A stretch of 64,000 nucleotides of DNA, taken from contig JALIZF010001598.1 in NCBI GenBank assembly GCA_029948255.1, forward strand, positions 90,001-154,000, read 5' to 3'. Position numbers and translations under genes: made by a program. Shown one piece after another: positions 37,731 to 49,369 of this stretch; position 1 is the stretch's first letter; every line of letters starts with the position of its first letter. The stretch is from Telmatactis stephensoni. Lineage: Eukaryota; Cnidaria; Anthozoa; Actiniaria; Isophelliidae. The notes under the pieces are model-generated. The model saw nothing but the letters and a program-made list of their open reading frames with translations. It was not told where the DNA came from and made no database searches.

Positions 37731-38289
37731 CTTCTCATCCTCATTCATTAATTCGGGAGGGAAAAAATGATGAGGAAAATAAAGTCTACAGTGCAATGGT
37801 TTAATTAGGCGAAATTTGAAATTTGTCATAGAATTTTTTCACTGAATTCTAAACATAGTTTACCATTTCTATTTGCTTATAAGAATTTTAATAACTTGGA
37901 CATTGAAATTATCTGAGAAATTAAATCAGTTGGAGTAACTGGAACAAAATTAATTCAGTCCTAGGACTTGAACAAAATTAATTCAGTACGCCTAGTATAG
38001 ACTTCCTACAATTTCCAGTTACTGCACGTGGTACGAATTACGAACAAGGATTGGCCAGATACCTCGTGAATAATTAATGAGGATGAGAAGTACTAACCAA
38101 ACATTTATTACATTTATGGTTAAATATTATTACAGGGCTACCTGTGGTACGCCCAGTCTTAAATTAGCTTTGTTTCTCCTGTTTTCTTCTCGACAAATGG
38201 CCAACATTGAGCAATACTCATGACGTAACTCCCCTTAATGCTTTGCGCGCGCGTGGTTCAAGAAGTGGGTTATTGTTGTTCTTTCAATA
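37731..38289. other. Intergenic, repeat debris
   Basis: CTTCTCATCCTCATT at 37730 is inverted as AATGAGGATGAGAAG at about 38077, so a larger inverted-repeat element may span 37540-38100. Otherwise nothing is seen. Confidence 0.4.
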
Positions 38290-38355
38290 TGTTACCAGCC
38301 TCTACCCCAAAATGCCTCCAGGTATCTGATGTTTCGAAAATGCGCCTAGTCTAAG
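38290..38355. repeat. Terminal piece of the 32482-33848 foldback family
   Basis: TACCAGCCTCTACCCCAAAA followed by TGCCTCCAGGTATCTGATG and GCGCCTAGTCTA matches the right terminus of the foldback ending at 33848. Only one end is present. Confidence 0.7.
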
Positions 38356-38561
38356 ACGGGAAGATCGCTTAAAACAAGACAAAAAGAACACATGGCCTGC
38401 GTCCGTCTGGATCAGTGTGATAATTCTGCACATGCCAACTCGACTGGTTACAATATTCTCTGAGATGAAACAAAAATCATTGGATACGAACACCGATGGC
38501 TTCAGCGACGTTGGTTAGAGGCAATAAAAATAGCTTGTTATAAGAACTCATTATGTAGTAA

Positions 38562-40681
38562 CACAGGTAGCCCAAGCTTATATAATTTATGAGAGAATGT
38601 ATGGGGAAAATGAATTTTTACTAAATAAAAATATCAAAAATGACAAATCAGTCATGAAACTGAGTCTGAATGTTTAAATAAACGTCCTCTTTCGCCCAAT
38701 GTTATTGGTTTTCTGATTTAGCCGTTTTTTAATTTTTTCCCCCTTTAGTAATATAATAACTAAAGGTTGGCAACTCACGATCTCCCTAGCTGCCACACTT
38801 CTTTCTTCAACTTCTCAAACCTCCCCGAAATCCGTCTTTATCCACATAAAACCACAAAAATCGTTTAGCCACATTTGCACTCAACGTTCTTGATCACTTC
38901 ATCGCTCCTCCCCCGACTTTTCACGGGTTGAAAATCACAATTTTCAGTCAATTTTTCGCTTGTACCGAGCCGTGGCCAGACCTGCCTGTGCACGGATTAA
39001 CGGCTTTCCGTCGGGATTCGTCCGGGAACCGCCACGAACTCAGTACGGAGTTAGTACGGAGAAGTCCGGATAAGCCCGTCGCCGACTCGTTAAAATCCCA
39101 AGGTCAAGCTCTTTTGGCGGACGCGCGCTTACACAACCCAGTGGCGGGAAAATAAACATTGCAAAGAAATCAAAGACTCACTAAAAAGTGTTTGACCGAA
39201 TACGTTTCAGTATTCGCTTACTTTCTTTTTTCGTATAAAGTGTTTCTGTTCATCGAAATGAGAAAAGGAAAGGTACAAATATGACGATTTCTCGTCAACA
39301 CAAGAAATATCCAGCAAAAAAAGACACGTAAAGTAAATGAACTATAAAGTCGTTGTAAAAATCTACATGAATGTAAATCGAAATTATTATCGAAATGAAT
39401 GACAACTTCGGTTGAACATTAAGATAGGAGGTATAATGAATTAAGCAAGTAAGGACTTACCTAAAAAATGGAAATTGGTTGTCCAGAGCATCCACCACTT
39501 TTTCCAAACTTCTTTTTCTTCAAAATAAAATATATATGAAATATTTTCCTTTGTGATGCTTGTATATGTCGTGAAAAGCCGACGAGATTGTTCCTTCAAA
39601 ATAGTCACTTTATACGTCGCAAATGAATGAAGAAAGAAAGCAACAGAGAAGACATTTACTAAAACCAAACACTTGAGCTTTCCGAAGATGCGCCGTGAAA
39701 ATGACTGAAGAAACTTGTTAGCGTCCATGACGATTTGAGTTGAAATATCTCACATAATAGAGCTGGGCTGTAGAGAGTTTGAGAGGGCTTCAGATTCGGC
39801 ACTAAGTAAATTTTTCCCTCACAACACTTCATTGGAGAATGTGCCTTTTCCATGGACATCCAAATGCCTCGAAATGAAAGCTAGTTCAAGCAATTGTTAT
39901 TTACATGCAGCCCCAAATCCTCCAAGACTGCATGAACTTTTACATAAAGAGTCAAAGCACACACACACACAAGTCCAAAAAGCTGAAGGGAAAATTACAT
40001 TCCCTGTCCATTTTCTATACACATCTGTCTAAAATCAACGTCTAAAGTGGAGGGTCACTAGGTACAGTACTTGCTTTGCAATGTTTATTTTCCCGCCACT
40101 GGGTTGTGTATAAAGCGCGCGTCCGCCAAAAGAGCTTGACCTTGGGATTTTAACGAGTCGGCGACGGGCTTATCCGGACTTCTCCGTACTAACTCCGTAC
40201 TGAGTTCGTGGCGGTTCCCGGACGAATCCCGACGGAAAGCCGTTAATCCGTGCACAGGCAGGTCTGGCCACGGCTCGGTACAAGCGAAAAATTGACTGAA
40301 AATTGTGATTTTCAACCCGTGAAAAGTCGGGGGAGGAGCGATGAAGTGATCAAGAACGTTGAGTGCAAATGTGGCTAAACGATTTTTGTGGTTTTATGTG
40401 GATCAAGACGGATTTTGGGGAGGTTTGAGAAGTTGAAGAAAGAAGTGTGGCAGCTAGGGAGATCGTGAGTTGCCAACCTTTAGTTATTATATTACTAAAG
40501 GGGAAAAAAATTAAAAAACGGCTAAATCGGAAAACCAATAACATTGGGCGAAAGAGGACGTTTATTTAAACATTCAGACTCAGTTTCATGACTGATTTGT
40601 CATTTTTGATATTTTTATTTAGTAAAAATTCATTTTCCCCATACATTCTCTCATAAATTATATAAGCTTGGGCTACCTGTG
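38562..40681. mobile_element. 2.1-kb long-TIR element with 7-bp duplication
   Basis: Arms of about 600 bp (38562-39163 and 40077-40681) are near-identical reverse complements. They begin CACAGGTAGCCCAAGCTTAT and are flanked on both sides by GTAGTAA (38555-38561, 40682-40688). No transposase is encoded in the arms. The 0.9-kb middle is unrelated to the arms and includes a spliced-gene-like exon on the - strand. Long inverted ends and a 7-9-bp duplication suggest a Mutator- or P-like origin. Confidence 0.85.
39461..39728 (-). pseudogene. Probable captured first exon of a type II membrane protein
   Basis: Between the arms of the long-TIR element an ATG in good context (G at -3, G at +4) opens 89 codons. 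They end at a consensus donor TTTTAG|GTAAGT (phase 1). The product has a short basic N-terminus (M-D-A-N-K-F-L-Q-S-F-S-R-R), one hydrophobic segment of about 17 residues (C-L-V-L-V-N-V-F-S-V-A-F-F-L), then a soluble stretch. This is the layout of Golgi glycosyl- or sulfotransferase first exons. No acceptor or second exon is found nearby. It could instead be the start of a real - strand gene. Confidence 0.45.
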
Positions 40682-40689
40682 GTAGTAAT

Positions 40690-41034
40690 CGGGACAATGG
40701 ACGCAATATTTCAAACAATTATATCACTTTGTTAAAATCGTCTCAGATATTTTCTTGTTCAACTGATTTTAGGAATTCCTTTTCAGATTACCTTTATTCA
40801 TCATCATTTCTTAGTTTTTATCAGTTATACTATATTCCAATAGCTCCATTCCATGATCTCGAGGTAGTGCGCTCGAATTACATTCGCGCGCGCTAGTTAC
40901 CGTTACGATTACCATAGTTACTGTTTGCTATCTCACCTCGCGCGTATTGTACTTTTTCACTTGCCCTGATGATGGACACAAGTGTTGCAAACGGATGAAG
41001 CAAGGAATTTTTAAACCAACATGTTCCCGGCTTC
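40690..41034. other. Intergenic flank
   Basis: The sequence CCCTGATGATGGACACAAGT near 40963 resembles terminal sequence of Penelope-like elements. No coding segment is seen. Confidence 0.4.
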
Positions 41035-41480
41035 TTGAAATCGGAAAGGATTCGTCATTTTGTGGCGTACAGTGATCCTAAAGAGCAGATTGTGGAACGC
41101 TTTCATCGTACGTACGTTGAAAAATCGTTATTTCACCGCCAACAACCGCGAACAAGTACATCGACATGTTGCCAGACTTTGTCCGTGGGTACCACCAGGT
41201 TTACCATGGTACCATACAACGTAGACCGGCATCCGTCACACACATGCACACCAATGCCCAAGAGGTGTGGCACACCTTGTATAACAAAGTGCTGGGAACC
41301 AAGGGCTGCTTACCACGCTACCGTTTTAAAGTGGGGGATCACGTGCGGATCAATCAGAAAGCACTACACGAGCGTTTAAAAAAGGGTACCAGCCCAATTG
41401 GACCGAAGAAGTCTTTGTGATAGGGTTAAGTGGAAAGGGTGGCTAGACAAATACAACAGTTGGATTCCGGCCGGAAACCT
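41035..41480 (+). pseudogene. Broken retroviral-type integrase, C-terminal part
   Basis: The first frame carries R-H-F-V-A-Y-S-D-P-K-E-Q-I-V-E-R-F-H-R-T, the segment around the catalytic Glu of DDE integrases. After a frameshift near 41165 the next gives F-V-R-G-Y-H-Q-V-Y-H-G-T-I, then Y-R-F-K-V-G-D-H-V-R-I, an SH3-like C-terminal domain. A last shifted piece reads V-K-W-K-G-W-L-D-K-Y-N-S-W-I, a chromodomain-like end. Large self-synthesising elements (Polinton/Maverick group) and related virus-like elements carry such integrases. The N-terminal part is absent. Confidence 0.65.
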
Positions 41481-41494
41481 TACTACCACCTAAG

Positions 41495-42330
41495 ATGTTA
41501 CCATACCATGATTCGTTTTACGTGTTTTTGCCCAGGAACATTACCAGTGAAACCAACAACAAGTCGTGGCGTTACCGAGTTCCGTTACCTCAACCATTGA
41601 ATTTTGCCCTTCAAGACGAGTGGTCAGTGGCGGTGACTCAAGTGTTTCATCCTCCGGTGGACGCGTCAACCTTTGATACCATCATGGTGCACGTGTATGC
41701 CGATATTTTAGAGCAGTTGGTGTATTGTCGCTTGAAAACAGGATATATAGATCACGTGTCCATTAACTTGTTCAATGAGTTTGGTCACGCCCCTTCTTTG
41801 TTGACAAGGACAAATTGTGGTGACCCTACAATTCCACCGTCATCGCCTGGCCATGGTAGAACAACGTCTGGTCTTGCCTAGTAATGCGTCCAAAAACCTG
41901 TACCCCAAGAATGCTGGGGCCGAGTACACGGTGCGGCTCCCATCGACGTTGAATTACGATCGAGATCAATGGGAAGTGGGGATGATTTATTTGTCCGTTC
42001 CCGTCCCTCATGTAGAAACACGCTTTCAGTTGCAAGACGGAGGAGTCGGTCGACTCACCACCCAGGCCAGCTACTTTGAATCGACCACGTCCTGGCAAAC
42101 GGTTCCTCAAGACTGTATGTATGCGCTGCAGGGAAATAAGGACCTCATTCGGGTTCTGAACGACCGAATGAGATGGGGTTTCCAAACCACCATCACCAAG
42201 TACGATCAAGGTTCTTGGGTAAAATCAGGCCAAAACCAACTAAAGTGGCCATAGGGACCACATGTCAAAACGGCGACACCCGCTCCTCGTATCGCAATCT
42301 CATCATGCCTTCTGGCATCTATACCCGGAT
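41495..42330 (+). pseudogene. Broken virion-like protein gene, unassigned
   Basis: An ATG at 41495 opens a frame with F-Y-V-F-L-P-R-N-I-T-S-E and L-Q-D-E-W-S-V-A-V-T-Q-V. After a frameshift near 41820 the second frame has L-P-S-N-A-S-K-N-L-Y-P, then Y-T-V-R-L-P-S and D-Q-W-E-V-G-M-I-Y-L. Repeated 'N-x-x-x-x-Y-x-V-R-L-P ... W-E-V-G' modules directly behind an integrase are known to me from virus-like mobile elements of cnidarians and other invertebrates; their role is not established. A further shift near 42250 ends the homology. Confidence 0.5.
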
Positions 42331-43674
42331 CTCTCAATTATTCTTGATAACGGAGTAACCAATCCTCTATTATTTCCTCGTTTACCCGATGACGTCCTCG
42401 TTTTTATACAAATATGTATTAGGTTAGTAACTACTATTTTGCAGTCAGATGAAAATAACTCCATTGAAAAGGAAAAAGAAACAACGAGAAGTATAGAGGA
42501 AAGACAATGCAAAGAAAAAAGGAAAGGCGAAAATAAAAAAAAAGAACAAAACATAAAGCCCACTCAAGTATTTTACGGCCTGGTTCAAAACGTTATCACT
42601 GAAAATAGGCAAATCATTTATAGTCCGTAGGTTTCTTTGCTGTGGTTATAAGATACTTAAAAAAAATAGTATTAAAATTAGTGGTCACATGACCTTCAAA
42701 TGTGACATTCATCTTTCATTTTTCTCATTTACTTTTTTGTCAAAAGCTATTTTATCAGCTTATCAGGAAGCTAACACAAACATGGCTAGTGAATGTTTGT
42801 GCAATTAACTTTCTTTAGCTTTATAGTGGATTTTAATGTGGTTTTTGTTAACCCATGAAACACACTTTAGTGTATAACATACTTTTTTTCTTCGCGGATA
42901 TATTCAATTTTCCCGGGTTTTAACCATTTAACCAAGTACCAAGTACCAAGTCATTGCACGACGACTAGATACTACTTTTTTTCGACTACTTCAACGAATG
43001 CCTGAAATGTAAGCACAGCAACATGGCCGACGAAAAACCAAAGAAGACGAGAAATCACAATATTTCTTTGCATGCGACATACAAAAACGATTTCTTGTAT
43101 CCTAATTATTGCATAAACAAAGAAACTGAAATCGAAATAAAGTTGTGGCCAATATATTTGCAAATTGGAGGGAATATAAAGCTATTTACAAGGGTTCAAA
43201 CGAGATAAGAGGTAGGACGATGTGGACGTAACTTAATTCCACAAGTTTGAGACATGAAAAAAATTTCTACTACTTGGGTCTTTTGACCCTAAATTGGTAC
43301 TGGAAACTTTGTGAAGTTATTTTTCATAAAACCGAATCATATTTTAACATTTTTACGATAATTAATTCTTCTTGCTGTAGCTTGTAGTGTGTTTATTGAA
43401 ATCAGAAATAGAGTAGATGTTGTAACTACAACAACAACTTCAAATTTATTTAGAAACAAATTTAACTTACAAACTGTAACTCCCGCAAATAGTTAAAACT
43501 ATAGTCAAGGCGGGAGTTATGTATTACATTTTTAAAGTTTGTTATTTAAGGAATAAAAAGCGGTTTCCTGTGTTTGATAGCCTGATCAAAGCACGCGTGA
43601 TGTTGGGAAAAAACGAGAGAGCGTAGTTGAAGCACGAGCCGAAAATTCGTCGTAAATTTGTTAACTATAACCCT
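42331..43674. other. Intergenic, one small unassigned frame
   Basis: An ATG at 43023 in strong context (ACATGG) opens 61 codons (M-A-D-E-K-P-K-K-T-R-N). No similarity is recognised, and it may be chance or a transposon exon. A short inverted pair (AACTCCCGC and GCGGGAGTT) lies at 43480-43525. Confidence 0.35.
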
Positions 43675-43820
43675 AGGTACGGCTGTACAAGACGACATTT
43701 TTTTACAATTCAAGACGTCATTTTTACAAGACTGTATTTTTTAACAAAAAGTACTTTTTTTTACAATTTTTACATGTTTTTAATGGTCAGAGTAGCTCAT
43801 ACCTAGGGAAGGACAGTCTA
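43675..43820. mobile_element. Small inverted-end element
   Basis: CCTAGGTAC at about 43671 and TACCTAGGG-like sequence at about 43810 are inverted, enclosing a T-rich tract with repeated TTTTTTACAA. The inverted ends are short, so this is tentative. Confidence 0.35.
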
Positions 43821-43912
43821 CTTATACACATATATCTAAGGAAAAAAAATGCTTATTTCAATACTGTAACTGAAAAAAGCAGAGCAAAAAGAGGGACGAA
43901 ATGTTAAGTAAA

Positions 43913-44037
<125 letters not shown>

Positions 44038-44169
44038 AAGGACAAATTTATGGAGTGGTTTTTGTCCTGTCTAAAATTGTAGGGATATCAGTAAATCTGT
44101 CTTCAACTGAGAGAATTCGAAGCAATAAGTTAGAATTAAACGTCTTTTTTGTCAAATTTCGCAAATTAA

Positions 44170-45778
44170 GGATGGTGCCCCCTAATGGCAGCGCGCACTG
44201 TTTCTGCGCATGACGTTTATAAAACACAGGAAGCCCGACCTGAGTTCTTGAGAACCAAAATTAGAAAAGAGCAAGTAAAGAGCAACCTGGAAGGTAAATG
44301 AAAGTTTTTCATATCAATCAATGAACTAAATACTCATTTCAACTTGAGCGTTTTCTATAACTCTTCCAGCAAAGCGTGTTAGTTAAGATTTTTGGGAGAA
44401 ATCACATCTACTTACGAAGTTTGTACTGAAGTACTAAATTGACCGTCAAAAGTTGGCGAGAAATATATTATATAATCTGTTCAAGATTGACACTCTAATT
44501 TTAGCCAAATGGTAAGTGATTTTCGGATTATTTGCTGCATCTAAAACTTTTACTGGAAGAATAACAACGAGATTCTCAGTGCTTTTGAAAACCGAACACT
44601 GCCGCTCTCTCTTCGTGTTCTCGGCGTACAATTTTACCTTTTACATGCACTGGAGATCGATTTAGATTTGATTTTACCTTTTGTGCATTGGAGATCGATT
44701 CAAAGTTCCATCAAGGTTTCCTGGTATGACAGACCATTCCACTTTACCTTTATGAAAAGGCCTGAAAAGTATATCTTGACACACGAGAAGAACAGCCAAG
44801 TTGCATGGACTCCTAATTTTTAGCTTCACCAAAAAGAGAGAAGAAAAAGCTAAAAAATCAACATGAAAACGCAAGAGATAAGTTAAAATGAAAGTTTAAA
44901 AATAGTATTCACAGATTTCTTCATGAAATTGAAAAATATGGCTGTTTGGAAAGTTTTTTCTCACCTGTAAGTCCTGTACCGTTTGCACTTTTCGATTCAC
45001 TTTGAACACAAACTTCGTACTAGTAAGTAGACGCGTTTTTTCCCCAAAAATCTTAACATATTTTGTTGAAGAAGCTTCCAGAAGTCTTGCAAGATCAAAA
45101 CTATTTGCTATTTCATTGACTGATGTGAAAAACTTTCATTAAACTTGCTCTTTTCTTGCAAAACAAAATAGTTTTTGTGGGGACATGTTGACATTTTTCA
45201 GTCTCGTGGCTGACTATACAAATTTCAATTTTTACCGGGGGAGGGCTAGGGCAAAATTGTCATTTGCGAAATTTGGCACAGAAACTTGAGATATGAACCC
45301 CGATAACTTTTCAAAATGCATGGGGACCCCCACTTTTTCTTCGTCGAAAACGTTATGAAAATATTGAATTTAATTTATAAATGGTAATTTTGAAAATAAA
45401 AATGGTTTCTGTTAGGTATTTCGGCAATAATTTGTTACCTTCTCAAAATCACATTTCTATTGCTTGAGGAAAAATCCATTAAAAACACTAAATTATCTTC
45501 ATGACAAATAAAATGTTTTATATTATCTAAAAAGCTCATATATCGATGATTATTTTTAGCCTGTCGTATGTACACTAACTCGAAGCAGTAAAAAATAATA
45601 AACTTTTTTAATGTGCAAATTGACGCTTACGTCATCAGGTATTTAGCGTTAATTATCTCGCTTAGATGCATGGGTACCCCCAACTTTTTTTCCAGTTTCT
45701 AATAGTCCATTGGGTGGTTGAAATAACTGACAGGACTTAGAAGAAATAAAAATGGTTTGCCATTAGGGGGCACCATCC
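44170..45778. mobile_element. TTAA-flanked DNA element (piggyBac/Kolobok type)
   Basis: The ends GGATGGTGCCCCCTAATGGC and GCCATTAGGGGGCACCATCC are perfectly inverted, with TTAA exactly on both sides (44166-44169, 45779-45782). Long imperfect inverted arms continue inside (44266-44440 against 45003-45165). TTAA duplication is used by piggyBac and Kolobok transposases. No transposase frame is visible, so it is non-autonomous. Confidence 0.88.
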
Positions 45779-45782
45779 TTAA

Positions 45783-47065
45783 GAGGAATTTATTATTTCA
45801 CAAGCGGGCACCGAAACTTGAAAAGGAACGGCTTTGTACGTAGTGACTCAGATTTATTAGCATAAAAAATAATGTCATCGAGTGCGTAAGTCCGATAGTT
45901 CGTGACTTTAATTTCCGAAATAATCACTTCGGGTGACAGTCGGATGAGAACGAAAACCTTTCGAATTTTATCGAGTAATTTTCTTCGATTTTCGCTATGG
46001 AAGTACGATTTATTAAGAAACTAGTTGACGCGTTTTTAGTGATTAGTTTTTAATATTTCTTTGAAAATCAGTCTTCGAGGGAAAAATAGAGCAAGTTTTA
46101 TTTGATAATATGGTGTCTACGAAGACACTCGGGATGAAACAGGAAACCCAAGCTATATTATTGTCCATGAGCTCCATGTAGTTGGTAAGTAGAGAACGAT
46201 TTTTCTTTCTTTTCTCATATAACCAGGTATACAGCTTTAACCAAGGAGTAAGGAGTTTGTTTTTAAGGAATCGTTCAGGATTTGGGGTGGTTTGCGAAAG
46301 GTTTTGAGCGGAAAGTTGATCGTAAACACAGTGCAGTACAGTGTTTGTTTGACAACGATCGAGCTATGTACCAAAATTCGATACCAAAGCAAATCTCCTG
46401 TGGATTTCATTTGCATTTATGTCTTTACTTTCGCTTTGGATTTTTTTGGAAAAGTCTTTGTTATTCTCGACATTATTTGGCTTTGTTGTATATTTGAGTC
46501 AGTGAAATTGAGCCAGATTTCTTGACAGAAAAGCACTCGAAGACTTAAAATATAATTTGTTTTGTATTTTATCTACACAACGATATTGTACTAATATTCT
46601 ATAAAACATGTGAAAGATGAGTTGATCTCGATTATTACTTATCGGATTCAGTAATTACAAGATTTTAAAACCCAGTTCAGAGTATCAGGGGCTATTTATA
46701 TTTTTCTGGCTATTGATTATTTTTGCAATTGGTTCTCGACAAGCCCAAAATGATCGACCAAAATCGAGTTATAGTTTATTTACTCATCCAAAACATACTG
46801 TACTATTGACAAATGTTTCCCCCCTCATTTTTTGTTTCAGATTTTCCTGTTTTAATACTAAGACATTCCCGGTGTAAAAATAATACCAATGGTATCGGAC
46901 AATTGTGAATAAACAATTCGTGTTTGTGAATAAATGATTGATATTTATGCAAACTGATTTTTTCCCAACAGTTCTGTGCTTCTACTGCAATGGATCATCA
47001 TTTATGTTTAACATTTTAGACAAGTTTTATGCAGTATATACTACAATATATAGTTATTATATTCT
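45783..47065. other. Intergenic, nothing recognised
   Basis: A + strand frame at 46292-46525 has a hydrophobic tail (G-K-V-F-V-I-L-D-I-I-W-L) but no family resemblance. No clear repeats. Confidence 0.4.
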
Positions 47066-48431
47066 GGGGTGGATCCAGACTAGTTCCACTTATTCCATGG
47101 AACTAGTCAAATGTTTTTGAAGCTTAGTAATTTTTCAAATGAATCTATGAAAACAACGATTTTTGTCCGTTTTTCAATCACAGGTAACCCATTTATGAAT
47201 ATATTTTAAGTCATTTAAAGATCGTTTCCGGAAAAAATTCTTCGAATTCCGCCCTCATTCAGTGAAATAGCAAAAAATGTCTCTATTTAGGGTAGGGAGC
47301 CACGGGATTTTCGGTAATCCTTCCATGTTCACATACACCAATAGAAAAAAAACCCAATAAATTCTTATACGTTGCCGTAGTCTACCATTAATTCCCGTTG
47401 CTTACCATTACTACCCGTTGTTAACCATTACTTGTCGTTGCTTACCGTTATTAACCATTACTTGCCGTTGCTTACCGTTATTTGCCGTTGCTTACCATTA
47501 CCTGCCGTTGCTTACCGTTACTTGCCGTTGCTTACCATTACTACCCGTTGTTAACCATTACTTGCCGTTACTTGCCGTTGCTTACCGTTACTTGCCGTTG
47601 CTTACCATTACTTCCGTTGCCTACCATTACTTGCCGTTGCTTACCGTTACCTGCCGTTGCTTACCATTACTTGCTGTTGCTTACCATTACTTGTCGTTGC
47701 TTACCGTTATTAACCATTACTCAGTGCCGTTGCTTACCGTTATTTGCCGTTGCTTACCATTACCTGCCGTTGCTTACCGTTACTTGCCGTTGCTTACCAT
47801 TACTACCCGTTGTTAACCATTACTTGCCGTTACTTGCCGTTGCTTACCATTACTTGCCGTTGCTTACCATTTCTTCCGTTGCCTACCATTACTTGCCGTT
47901 GCTTACCGTTACCTGCCGTTGCTTACCATTTCTATTGGTGTATGTGAACATGGAAGGATTACCGGATTTTCGACTTGTGCCTATTGTTACTGTGGAACTA
48001 GTCAAAGTCGTTTTCTATTGGCTGGTCTTGTGTAGTGGAACTAGTCAAGGTTGATTTTGATTGGCTAAAGACTCATATGGAACTAGTTGGAACTAGTGAG
48101 CCTCACATTACACATATCATAACATTACAAACTGACATGGCAGTGAATAATAACTGATATTTCTCGTGGCGAACCAATTTTTCGAAAAGAAGACTGCTCT
48201 CGATTTGATATTGGTCTTGAATTTAAAGAATTAAGTAGTCTTTCAGATCAAAGAAAGCTGGAATTCATTGAGAACGTGTGGAGTCCCGTTCAAGAACCTA
48301 ACTTTGCTTTTCCGAAGTCGAAGAAGAGCGGCAGATCGCAGGTTTTTGTCGTTACCTTTGGTGCAGGGTGACTTTAAATTTGGTGCACGTCGGGCTTGGA
48401 ACTAGTCAAGGAACTAGTCTGGATCCACCCC
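47066..48431. mobile_element. Inverted-end element around a minisatellite
   Basis: The 22-bp ends starting GGGGTGGATCCAGACTAGTT are perfectly inverted at 48410-48431. The GGAACTAGT motif recurs at least four more times near both ends. Inside, a second perfect 35-bp inverted pair (47312-47346 and 47930-47964, GGTAATCCTTCCATGTTCAC and complement) directly brackets a minisatellite. No transposase frame. A fragment of the same end (GGATCCAGACTAG) is at about 48509. Confidence 0.8.
47375..47929 (+). repeat. ~18-20-bp minisatellite with ~259-bp higher-order period
   Basis: The basic unit is close to TTGCCGTTGCTTACCATTAC. Variant units come in the same order twice: the run starting CTTGTCGTTGCTTACCGTTA followed by TTAACCATTACT occurs at 47431 and again at 47690. 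Open Leu/Pro/Tyr-repeat frames across it are artefacts. Confidence 0.9.
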
Positions 48432-48560
48432 TGATATTATTTCATTTAAGAAACCAATAAACTATGTTTATTGGCCATTTTGATCCATTTTTCTTTTCTG
48501 AAATGAGGGATCCAGACTAGCAAAATTTGGTAGACTTTTAGCAATAATTCTCATTAATAA

Positions 48561-48752
48561 CTAAACATGTATGTCACTCTCCTGTACGTATACTATTCCA
48601 CTAATTGTTTTTCTTAAAATACTTTCGCTTTCAAAAAGTACGGTTTTTAACATTTCATTACAGACTGTGTTCCATTGTTTTTCCTCTGTGATCACTTGAT
48701 GAACTTGTCTAGTTGCCCGTTCCATTCCGCCACCCAAACATCGTATTACCAC
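48561..48752 (-). pseudogene. C-terminal coding fragment, unassigned element
   Basis: The - strand frame ends with M-L-K-T-V-L-F-E-S-E-S-I-L-R-K-T-I-S-G. The same block (M-L-K-T-V-L-F-E-S-E-S-I-V-R-K-V-L-S-G) is encoded at about 49010-49075 (-). It vaguely resembles the L-L-G-T-A-R-I-L-R-K-V-L end of the R4/Dong-like proteins, so both may be C-terminal relics of a related element. Confidence 0.4.
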
Positions 48753-48827
48753 TAGTAGTATTTTGACCTCATATCCAGGTCTTCTTTCCCTTATTTCGAA
48801 TGCTAATTGTTGGTATTAGTTGGTATT

Positions 48828-48855
48828 TTATTATTATTATTATTATTATTATTAT
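48828..48855 (+). repeat. (ATT)n array, first segment
   Basis: About nine ATT units; the leftmost of five segments that separate inserted elements to the end of the window. Confidence 0.9.
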
Positions 48856-49368
48856 GTAGTTAAATAAGCCTTTCTAGAGGCCATTTCTCCCTCACTTGGA
48901 GAGGGTGAAACTATCAAAACACTTGCTAGTCTCAAGAAATAACACCTAGTAAAAAACAATATTCTCACTAAGTGAATTCATTCAGAAAGAGAAAGTTCAT
49001 TCACTTTGGATCAGCCCAGATAACACCTTCCTTACAATACTCTCGCTCTCAAAGAGCACTGTCTTCAGCATCTGTGAATTTGGTGTTACTGTTATTTAAA
49101 GGCTCCCTTTGTAAATCAACAGATAAATTATCTGCCACATTATGATTTAGGGTCCTTTGTTCTTCATCTGAAAGATCTTGATTAATGGTATCCATATCTC
49201 CCATGGGTCACACAGATATATTGCACGGGAATAAATTGAGTCCATCCTGGGTTGCCCGGCTCGAAGGATAAGGTTTATAATGGTAGGTGTCACCACTTCC
49301 CACCAGGAACCGTACGCGACCATCTTAACGCAGCAGCCACTCACTCCTGAGCACGATAAACACCTTGA

Positions 49369-49369
<1 letters not shown>
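48856..49369 (-). mobile_element. 514-bp insert between (ATT)n segments
   Basis: This - strand unit lies exactly between two (ATT)n segments, like the larger LINEs to its right. Its - strand reading includes W-W-E-V-V-T-P-T-I-I-N-L-I-L-R-A-G-Q and Y-L-C-D-P-W-E-I-W-I-P-L-I in one frame. The M-L-K-T-V-L-F-E-S-E-S-I block is near its 3' end. No RT is present. It may be an internally deleted or non-autonomous relative; identity unproven. Confidence 0.45.

Noticed and set aside
38928..39155. 75-codon frame present in both arms of the long-TIR element (also 40085-40315)
   Set aside because: It is identical in the two inverted arms because the arms are copies. It has no recognisable domain, so I treat it as non-coding arm sequence.
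43023..43208. 61-codon frame with a strong start context
   Set aside because: No similarity, no splice donor in a useful frame and no partner exon; not enough to call a gene.
47418..48054. Leu-Pro-Tyr-Arg repeat proteins
   Set aside because: They are readings of the 18-20-bp minisatellite in two frames; no start context or codon pattern supports a gene.
47066..48431. Target duplication for this inverted-end element
   Set aside because: The flanks ATTATATTCT and TGATATTATT are only loosely alike, so no duplication length is claimed.
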